DNA of 17,325 nt, taken from Planctomycetaceae bacterium. GTDB taxonomy: Bacteria > Planctomycetota > Planctomycetia > Pirellulales > Thermoguttaceae. The stretch is from positions 1 through 17,325 of the forward strand of contig SUVI01000085.1 of assembly GCA_015062085.1 (NCBI GenBank), written 5' to 3'. A program made the position numbers and the translations under genes. Below, in pieces: positions 1-5,251 of the stretch. The notes beneath the pieces are model-generated. The model was not told where the DNA came from. It ran no database searches and saw only the letters and a program-made list of their open reading frames with translations. Position 1 is the first letter of the stretch. Every line of letters starts with the position of its first letter.

Positions 1-60
1 GATCACGATCGGACCGGAACCAATGATGAGCACTTTTTTAATATCTTCGCGTTTTGCCAT
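1..60 (-). CDS. carB: Carbamoyl-phosphate synthase large subunit, N-terminus (partial)
   Basis: Reading leftward from an ATG at 60-58, the 20 visible codons give MAKREDIKKVLIIGSGPIVI. This is the highly conserved start of CarB, the large synthetase subunit that makes carbamoyl phosphate from bicarbonate, ATP and glutamine-derived ammonia for pyrimidine and arginine synthesis. IGSGPIVIG is the start of the first ATP-grasp half. The reverse complement of 61-82 carries a purine-rich GAGGGAAG ribosome-binding site just before the ATG, which supports this start. The rest of the gene, roughly 1,050 further codons in the family, lies left of the window. Confidence rests on the exact N-terminal signature despite the short length. 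Confidence 0.9.
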   Translation of the reverse strand, partial: MAKREDIKKVLIIGSGPIVI

Positions 61-136
61 GGCTTCCCTCGTAAAACTTGAGATAAATGGGGGCACAGAC
101 GGGACCTTTCTCCGACTGTCCTCTAAAATCCTGTTC

Positions 137-164
137 AGTATAGCAGGAAACCGGGAAAAAGCAA
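137..164 (-). promoter_or_regulatory. Candidate carB promoter with extended -10
   Basis: On the minus strand the sequence reads TGC-TATACT, with the -10 at plus 137-142, which is an extended -10 element. A weak -35 TTGCTT (plus 159-164) lies 16 bases upstream. It sits about 77 bp before the carB ATG. The call is by eye; no second promoter is evident. Confidence 0.4.
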
Positions 165-205
165 GGGGGACCGACCCGAATAAGTCAGATAAATCAGAAA
201 AAAAC

Positions 206-301
206 AGGAGCCGCCAAATTTTCAGAGTCGGTCGGAGACTTTTGGATTTTTCTTTGCCGGAACAGGTCGACTTTCTTGCGGAAACAGTCCGCCAATATTA
301 G
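206..301 (+). pseudogene. Possible remnant of MuF N-terminal region (different frame)
   Basis: Frame 2 reads ...RRLLDFSLPEQVDFLAET... and stops at 299-301, exactly where frame 1 picks up the conserved core of a Mu gpF-like protein (FRTQSQQAYAAGRW). The phrase resembles the early part of MuF proteins, where a PxEAIxFF-like motif precedes the central helical region. If so, the middle of the gene has been deleted and the two ends are now out of frame. The similarity is short and judged from memory, so this is a weak call. The alternative is that this is non-coding DNA between carB and the toxin fragment. Confidence 0.25.
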
Positions 302-1149
302 TACTTTTCCGGACGCAATCTCAGCAAGCCTACGCCGCTGGACGGTGGAACACTTCGATGGACTCTGACATCGGAGACTACATATGGGGGTTTGAGTACG
401 TGACTGCAGGAGATGACCGCGTCCGAGAAGGTCACCGCGTTCTGGAAGGCGTGCGTCTTCCGAAAGAGGACCCGTTCTGGAAAAAATACTTCCCTCCGAA
501 CGGCTGGAACTGCCGCTGTACCACGCTGGAGATCTGGAAAGATGAATCGACCGCGAAAATCGATTTCGGCATTACCGGCAGAGACCCGCGAAAACGAACA
601 TCTGATGCAATGAACGTACCGAAGGAGTTCAGAGGGAATGTCGGGATTTTCGCGTCAGGCAGAGCTCCTAAAAAGAATGAATACAAGAAAATTAAAGGCT
701 TGGAAAAAGGCTCGATTTTGCCAGTACCAAACGACATTAAACAAGGAAGGCAATGGGGAGTTCTGCGTACTGTAAATGTAGGAGAAACCCAAACTATTCA
801 AGAATTGATAAGTTTGGGATATTCTCTCAAAATGATTCCGGAATCTAGAGTGCAAGGGCAAAAAACTCCTGATATTTGGTTGTGGGGGAAAAATAGGAAA
901 AAAGCAAAAAAAGTTGAAATAAAGTCAATTACGACCTCCAATGAGAAAACGATCAAAAAGCATATTTCAAAGGCAATTGACCAAGGATGTGAAATTATTT
1001 TATTGGATATGAGAAATTCCCCCATTGACAAAAATGAAATTGACACTATAATCAGAAAAAGTGTTGGTAGTCGGCCATCTAGAAAGTTGTCCGTTTCCCT
1101 AGAGGTGTGGCTAAACAATGGAGAAAAATATTTTAGGAGGCAGGGATAA
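301..1149 (+). pseudogene. Truncated MuF (Mu gpF-like) head protein fused to a PD-(D/E)XK-like nuclease toxin tail
   Basis: From 301 the frame reads FRTQSQQAYAAGRW, then DDRVREGHRVLEGV and FFPPNGWNCRCT-like residues (FPPNGWNCRC). These are hallmarks of the C-terminal half of phage Mu gpF minor head proteins. From about base 660 base composition becomes AT-rich and the protein changes to a Lys-rich domain with PDIWLW...KVEIKS. That pattern is compatible with the D-x(n)-E-x-K active site of PD-(D/E)XK nucleases, as in several CdiA C-terminal toxins. MuF domains with variable C-terminal toxins are a known class of phage-borne polymorphic toxin. The gene is broken: the frame has stops just upstream (190-192), most of the MuF N-terminus is absent, and the first ATG (358) lies inside the conserved core without a good Shine-Dalgarno. 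If translated from 358 it would give 263 residues. It is followed by a candidate immunity gene. Confidence 0.7.
1135..1140 (+). promoter_or_regulatory. Strong Shine-Dalgarno AGGAGG for the candidate immunity gene
   Basis: AGGAGG lies inside the last codons of the toxin tail, 8 bases before the ATG at 1149. It is the best ribosome-binding site in this part of the window and decides the start. Confidence 0.7.
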
Positions 1150-1403
1150 TGTCAACGATGCGTTGCGAATGCGGCTATCTGTTTTGGGATGGGACTGATT
1201 ATCCAGAATTTGAGTGGGAGGTTTTCCATAATAAAAGATATTTTGAACTTTTGGAAACAACCACATCGCAGGAGTTCGATAATAAATTGCCAGAAATATC
1301 AGATGTTACGGTTTGGATCTGTCCAGATTGCGGAACATTGTATTGGTTTGACCGCAAATCAGACAATCCAAACCAACCGAAAATTTACAAACAGATGGAG
1401 TAG
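1149..1403 (+). CDS. Small Cys-rich protein, candidate immunity protein for the MuF-linked toxin
   Basis: This 84-residue acidic, aromatic-rich protein has a CxCG motif near the N-terminus (C6, C8) and a CPDCG motif near residue 58, so it probably binds one zinc ion. I do not recognise the family. Its ATG overlaps the TAA of the upstream toxin fragment by one base (taATG). A perfect AGGAGG at 1135-1140 lies 8 bases before it, so translation looks efficient even though the upstream gene is decayed. Position directly after a toxin domain, tight coupling, small size and acidic character are what is expected of an immunity protein in polymorphic toxin systems; that role is inference. A second in-frame ATG at 1158 is possible but less well spaced. 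Confidence 0.6.
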   Translation: MSTMRCECGYLFWDGTDYPEFEWEVFHNKRYFELLETTTSQEFDNKLPEISDVTVWICPDCGTLYWFDRKSDNPNQPKIYKQME

Positions 1404-1495
1404 GTCTCCTAATATAGATATAATTCCAAGTCTCAATTATGAAATTGGGAATAAAAAATCACAGCATTTGAGGGTGTCTATTATGACACATTGCG

Positions 1496-1526
1496 GGTCC
1501 CAATGTTGGCGCATTGGGGCCTTTTT
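1496..1526 (+). terminator. Rho-independent terminator after the toxin/immunity pair
   Basis: GGTCCCAATG (1496-1505) pairs with CATTGGGGCC (1512-1521) with one wobble and a 6-base loop, followed by TTTTT (1522-1526). No U-run follows on the opposite strand, so it serves the plus-strand genes. It also separates them from the convergent flavoprotein gene. Confidence 0.75.
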
Positions 1527-1577
1527 CATGCAGTTGTCCGAAAATTTTGGGAATACTGGGCGCGATGAAGGGGGAAG

Positions 1578-2843
1578 TCAGCGGACGGCATTTTTTCCCG
1601 CGAGGACTCCAGACGAAAATGCGAACTGGAGGTTGAATCCCCCCGTGTCGCCGTCAACGTCCAGGACCTCTCCCGCGAAAAACAGACCGGGTACTTTCCG
1701 AGACTCCATCGTCTGACGGTCGATCTCCGAAAGCGCGATTCCGCCTGCCGTGACCATCGCTTCGCGGAAACTTCCGACAGACTGGATCTCAAACGGGAAT
1801 TCCGTAAGGAACGTGAGGAGCATTTTGCGCATTTTTTTGGAGATCTGCCAGCATTTCAGGGAATCGCTCATCCCCCCATGTTCCAGAAGTGCCGAAACAA
1901 AACGCCCGGAGATGCCGTAGGCCGTGCGGATGAGGTTCCCTATCTCACGCTGAGGATTCTGCTGGAGCATTTCCGTAAATTGAGCGTCCGTCAATTCCGG
2001 CGCGAAGGCGAGCCTCAAAATGTCTCCGCGCTGGAATTCACGGCTGAAATCGAGAATTCCAGGTCCGGAAAGTCCGCGGTGCGTCAGGAGAACGTCGCCG
2101 GTACGCTGCGCGATCTTCCTGCCGTCCCGCCAAAGTGAAATGGGGAGATCCGGGAAAGAAATTCCGGCACAGGATGCAAAAGAGTACCCGGAGACCGTCA
2201 CGGGAGCCAATGCCGGACGCAGCGGGATCAGAGTGTGCCCGAACTGTTTCGCAAATCGCTCGCCGTCCCCGGTGGAACCGGTCGCCGGAAATGATTTCCC
2301 GCCGACGGAAACGATCAGTTTTCGTGACCGGAACGTCTTTCCCGTTTCAGTCTGGACTTGGAAAGATCCATCGTCTGATTTTTCAGCAGAGACGACCGCC
2401 TCGCCACACTGGATCCGCACGTGATATTCCGCGCACAGACGCAGGAAAAGCTCCAGCACATCGCGCGAACGCTCACTTTTCGGAAAGAGCTTCCCGTCGT
2501 TGAGCTGCACGCACGAAAGTCCGTTTTTCTGGAGGAATTGAAGGAGGTTCAGATTCGTGAAGTTCAAGAGTGCCGGTTTAAGAAAACGTTCCTTTTCTTT
2601 TTGGCCGTAGCGTCCAAAAAAGTCCTGAATGCTGCCTGCGTGCGTCAGATTGCACCGTCCGGAACCCGCGATAAGCAATTTCCGGCCGGGCGTCGGCATT
2701 TTTTCCAGGATCAGGATCTTCCGTGAATTTTCCGAAGAAAAACCGGCCGCACTCATCGCCGCAAGAAAACCGGCGGGACCAGCTCCGACGATCAGGACGT
2801 CAAGTGTTTCTCTTTCGTTTCGGACGTTCACAAAATTTTCCAC
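1578..2843 (-). CDS. NAD(P)/FAD-dependent oxidoreductase, BaiN/HI0933 family
   Basis: This is a 421-residue flavoprotein. The N-terminal dinucleotide fold shows LIVGAGPAG (residues 17-25). Family signatures follow: GRKLLIAGSGRCNLTHA (about 53-69), VGGKSFPATGSTGDG, LLTHRGLSGPGIL and the C-terminal GLFFAGEVLDVDGDTGGFNLQ. Length matches the family norm of about 400-420. Members are annotated as aminoacetone oxidase family or, for BaiN, as bile-acid dehydroxylation reductases; the substrate cannot be told from sequence. The start is GTG at 2843, giving a 16-base overlap with the end of the activase gene, and a GAGAAAGG site lies upstream. A GTG at 2831 is the alternative. The overlap implies translational coupling and one transcript with the activase. 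It converges with the toxin/immunity pair. Confidence 0.9.
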   Translation of the reverse strand: MENFVNVRNERETLDVLIVGAGPAGFLAAMSAAGFSSENSRKILILEKMPTPGRKLLIAGSGRCNLTHAGSIQDFFGRYGQKEKERFLKPALLNFTNLNLLQFLQKNGLSCVQLNDGKLFPKSERSRDVLELFLRLCAEYHVRIQCGEAVVSAEKSDDGSFQVQTETGKTFRSRKLIVSVGGKSFPATGSTGDGERFAKQFGHTLIPLRPALAPVTVSGYSFASCAGISFPDLPISLWRDGRKIAQRTGDVLLTHRGLSGPGILDFSREFQRGDILRLAFAPELTDAQFTEMLQQNPQREIGNLIRTAYGISGRFVSALLEHGGMSDSLKCWQISKKMRKMLLTFLTEFPFEIQSVGSFREAMVTAGGIALSEIDRQTMESRKVPGLFFAGEVLDVDGDTGGFNLQFAFSSGVLAGKNAVR

Positions 2844-3700
2844 GGGATCCCTTTCTCGTCCAATGGTTCAGTGAAGACTGCATGGGTGCGTTCTTCCGGG
2901 AAATCCGGCGCATACTCTTTCCCAAGCAGATGGTATTTCGCGCCGGCGGTCAAATGGTACGGCAGGATCTCAACGCGGACCAGAGACGGAGTTCCTTCCG
3001 CGATCTGCGCGAAACGGGCCATTTCTTCCAGCGAATCATTCACCTTCGGAATGAGCGGGATGCGGAAAATGAACGGCTTGCCCGACGATTTAAGCCAGTC
3101 AACGTTTTTCAGGACCTGCGCGAGATTCCCTCCCGTGAATCGGCGAAAAGATTCCGCTTCCGTCAGTTTCAGGTCCTGAAAAACGAAATCGGCAAACTCG
3201 AGACCGCGTCGGTAATTTTCGGCCGAAACCGCTCCGGAAGTCTCCACCGCCGATGAAATTCCATGACCGCACAGCTTTTCCATCGTTTCGCGCACGAATT
3301 CCGCCTGCGCAAGCGGTTCGCCGCCCGAAAACGTGACTCCGCCGCCGGACATCGCGAAAACATCCGCCTGGCGCAGGAGTTTCTCCGCGAGCTGGTCCGA
3401 GTCCATCTGAAATCCGCAAAGCCGACGCGCTCCCGTGGGGCAGTTTCGCGCGCAGGAACCGCAGACGGTGCATTTCTCCACTGCCCGCGGCTCCCCGATC
3501 GGGCATTCTTTCCGGCAGTTCCCGCAGTTCGTGCATTTCAGCGCATTGAAGAGGATCTCCGGCTGAAACGAAAGCCCTTCCGGATTATGGCACCAGCGGC
3601 AGCGCAGCGGACAGCCTTTCAGAAAGACCGTCGTGCGGATCCCGCTTCCGTCGAAGATCGAAAACTCCCGGATTTCAAAAAGTGTCCCGATGTGTGCCAT
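2828..3700 (-). CDS. Glycyl radical enzyme activase (PflA-like radical SAM protein)
   Basis: This 290-residue protein starts with the activase signature around FDGSGIRTTVFLKGCPLRC. The radical SAM cluster CxxxCxxC is at C30, C34 and C37. Two ferredoxin-type 4Fe-4S motifs follow (C56/59/62/66 and C77/80/83/87), as in the longer activases of glycerol dehydratase, benzylsuccinate synthase and choline lyase type. They are absent from classical PflA of about 246 residues. TFSGGEPL (residues 123-130) binds S-adenosylmethionine. The enzyme would install a glycyl radical in a partner enzyme under anoxic conditions. No glycyl radical enzyme is encoded in the window, so the partner is unknown. It is downstream of thuA (211 bp gap) and overlaps the flavoprotein gene by 16 bases. 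GGAGG lies very close to the ATG, and an alternative GAGAGG lies about 15 bases further upstream. Confidence 0.9.
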   Translation of the reverse strand: MAHIGTLFEIREFSIFDGSGIRTTVFLKGCPLRCRWCHNPEGLSFQPEILFNALKCTNCGNCRKECPIGEPRAVEKCTVCGSCARNCPTGARRLCGFQMDSDQLAEKLLRQADVFAMSGGGVTFSGGEPLAQAEFVRETMEKLCGHGISSAVETSGAVSAENYRRGLEFADFVFQDLKLTEAESFRRFTGGNLAQVLKNVDWLKSSGKPFIFRIPLIPKVNDSLEEMARFAQIAEGTPSLVRVEILPYHLTAGAKYHLLGKEYAPDFPEERTHAVFTEPLDEKGIPWKIL

Positions 3701-3780
3701 GCCTCCGTGCGTTTCCTCTCCATTCTTCCTTGTCTCGTGCAGTTTTTTAAATTTTCAAAATCAGTCTGAAATGAAATTAG

Positions 3781-3809
3781 ACCGCGCGCAGAGCAAGTCC
3801 GCACGCGGT
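3781..3809 (-). terminator. GC-rich hairpin between thuA and the activase gene
   Basis: ACCGCG (3781-3786) pairs perfectly with CGCGGT (3804-3809), with further partial pairing inside. On the minus strand it is followed by a U-containing but interrupted stretch (ctaatttcatttc). It could terminate thuA transcription weakly or attenuate read-through into the activase. Confidence 0.35.
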
Positions 3810-3840
3810 TTCCATTTTCATCTTTCATCAGCTCCGCTCT

Positions 3841-3910
3841 GAAACGAAACGAGTCAAGTCAAGTCGAGTCGAGTCAAATCAGAACGGAACAAAACGGAAG
3901 AGAACGGCAC
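3841..3910. repeat. Degenerate pentanucleotide tandem tract
   Basis: Reading in steps of five from 3841 gives gaaac gaaac gagtc aagtc aagtc gagtc gagtc aaatc agaac ggaac aaaac ggaag agaac ggcac. That is about 14 consecutive units of consensus RRAWC or similar. The tract ends two bases before the thuA stop codon, so it forms the start of its 3' untranslated region. Confidence 0.7.
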
Positions 3911-3911
3911 T

Positions 3912-4841
3912 TTACTTCTGACGGCAGAGAACGTCAAAATCCGGCGCGACGTCTTTGAGGTTCGGCGTCGTGTCAAGGTCCATCTTGCGGGTCACGAATT
4001 TCATGAGATCAAAAATGATCGCCTTCATCCAGTCGGTCTCCCACGTCGAATTATTGTGCGCGAGCGTTGTGTACGCGACACGGCCTTTTTCTTCCATGCG
4101 GATCCAAGTGCACGGGAACGGGGAACGGTCATAGCACCAGTTTCCGCCATTCGTGTTCATGCCTTCGGTCTCCTGGAGCATGAGAACGTGCATGTCCGGA
4201 TTCAGATTGCGCAGCGCGTACCATTCTTCGTGAATGCGCGCCGGAAGTTCGGGGACGGACGGAAGTTCACCCGCATTGAGAATGCGGAGGGACGTTTCCT
4301 GCTGGGAACCGTGGGTCAGGAATTCACCGCCGATCATTTTCGTGTACTCGGTACGCTGGTCCAGCGGAGCGTTTTCGCGATGAGGACCGCCAGATTTGTT
4401 CGTGTCCGTCGCATTATGGAAACCGAGCACTCCCGCGCCGCTGCGGATCGCCTTGAAGAAATTCTGTTCGCCTTCCTTGCTCATCGGGTAAGCATTCGGA
4501 CCATCACCGCCGCCTTCACCGGTCAGCGTGCCGCAGCAGTTGAGCAGAAACGCGTCATACTGGCTCAGGTCACCGTCAAAAATGCGTCCGTCTTTCGTGC
4601 AGACGACTTCGTAGCCAAGTTTTTTGGCGACTTCGGTAAGGACTTTGCCGCCGACGCTCATGCCGGTAGCCGGGTCGATTTTCGTGGATGGATGAAGGAA
4701 GCCGTTGGAACGTTCAAAATAGAGCAGTTTCTTTTTGGCACAGCAGGCGCAGCCGTCGGCGAAAGCGGGACTCACGGAAGTACCGACGGTCGCGCAAATG
4801 GCGGAAGCGAGGGAGGCAGCGAGAAATTCACGTCTTTTCAT
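3912..4841 (-). CDS. Tat-exported ThuA-like domain protein
   Basis: This 309-residue protein starts MKRREFLAASLASAI, a twin-arginine signal (RR at 3-4 followed by EFL) with a likely cleavage after AFA near residue 28. A Cys cluster CACC (31-34) follows at once. The mature part fits the ThuA-like class I glutamine-amidotransferase fold: a Rossmann-like start (KKLLYFERS), QYDAFLLNCCGTL, GVLGFHNATD and a late SPFPCTWIR...GRVAYTTLAHN region. ThuA-like proteins are numerous in Planctomycetota and often sit in sugar-degradation gene sets, but biochemical roles are mostly unknown. The Cys-rich start and NCCG could bind metal or form disulfides after export. AAGGAG lies 8 bases before the ATG and a strong promoter is upstream. 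No sugar genes are nearby, so the substrate is open. Confidence 0.8.
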   Translation of the reverse strand: MKRREFLAASLASAICATVGTSVSPAFADGCACCAKKKLLYFERSNGFLHPSTKIDPATGMSVGGKVLTEVAKKLGYEVVCTKDGRIFDGDLSQYDAFLLNCCGTLTGEGGGDGPNAYPMSKEGEQNFFKAIRSGAGVLGFHNATDTNKSGGPHRENAPLDQRTEYTKMIGGEFLTHGSQQETSLRILNAGELPSVPELPARIHEEWYALRNLNPDMHVLMLQETEGMNTNGGNWCYDRSPFPCTWIRMEEKGRVAYTTLAHNNSTWETDWMKAIIFDLMKFVTRKMDLDTTPNLKDVAPDFDVLCRQK

Positions 4842-4842
4842 G

Positions 4843-4856
4843 AAAGGATCTCCTTT
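4843..4856 (-). promoter_or_regulatory. Palindromic Shine-Dalgarno of thuA
   Basis: On the minus strand AAAGGA-GA-TCCTTT contains the ribosome-binding site AGGAG and its own complement, immediately before the ATG at 4841. It may fold on itself or be bound by a regulator; this is inference. Confidence 0.4.
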
Positions 4857-4929
4857 GAAAATGAAGGAAAGTTAAGGCAGGGGGATCGGGAAATAGCAAA
4901 ATCTGACAATTTTGCCCACATTGACGTCT

Positions 4930-4958
4930 AATATAAAACTGAAAAGCCATTCTGTCAA
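4930..4958 (-). promoter_or_regulatory. thuA promoter, near consensus
   Basis: On the minus strand TTGACA (plus 4953-4958) is followed after exactly 17 bases by TATATT (plus 4930-4935). This is a near-perfect sigma-70 type promoter. The transcript would start near 4923 and have an untranslated leader of about 80 bases. Confidence 0.75.
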
Positions 4959-5032
4959 GGGAATCACAGCCAAAAAAATGCTTTTTTTTCGAAAAGATTC
5001 CAAATTTCTTGTTTTTTAATACCCGTAGGCTC

Positions 5033-5061
5033 TTTACATAAATGGAAATATGAGGTAAAAT
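5033..5061 (+). promoter_or_regulatory. Probable ftsH promoter
   Basis: TTTACA (5033-5038), 17 bases, then TAAAAT (5056-5061). The predicted start near 5068 gives a leader of about 184 bases before the ftsH ATG, long enough for regulation and containing a perfect hairpin. Confidence 0.6.
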
Positions 5062-5175
5062 AGAGAATGAGGACAGATTTTCCAGTTTCGTCGGAAATGG
5101 CCTTTTTGCTCTTCTCTTTAACTTGAGTCATGCTGTGCAGAGTGCCGGTGACCATTTTCATGAAGAGAGGCGAGG

Positions 5176-5194
5176 CGATCTTCCAAGAAGATCG
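5176..5194 (+). repeat. Perfect inverted repeat in the ftsH leader
   Basis: CGATCTTC and GAAGATCG flank a 3-base loop (CAA), followed by AGCTTTT. The U-run is short and interrupted. It could be an operator, an attenuator or a leader hairpin 57 bases before the ftsH start. Confidence 0.6.
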
Positions 5195-5251
5195 AGCTTT
5201 TCCAACTAAAAGAATCACAGAACCTTTAAAATATCCTAAATTTAGACATTC

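Larger units (their letters stand above)
4842..5251. other. Divergent intergenic region thuA / ftsH (410 bp)
   Basis: No convincing gene lies here. It holds the thuA Shine-Dalgarno, a small inverted repeat (CAAAAT 4897-4902 / ATTTTG 4909-4914), the thuA promoter (4930-4958), an AT-rich stretch, the probable ftsH promoter (5033-5061) and a perfect hairpin (5176-5194). The minus-strand frame crossing it shows no family resemblance. Confidence 0.7.

Noticed and set aside
23..301. 92-codon plus-strand ORF as a complete gene
   Set aside because: Its first part is antisense to carB and its promoter; only the last third may be meaningful, as a MuF remnant.
5067..5126. 19-codon upstream ORF in the ftsH leader
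   Set aside because: No Shine-Dalgarno, starts at the predicted transcript start; cannot be supported.
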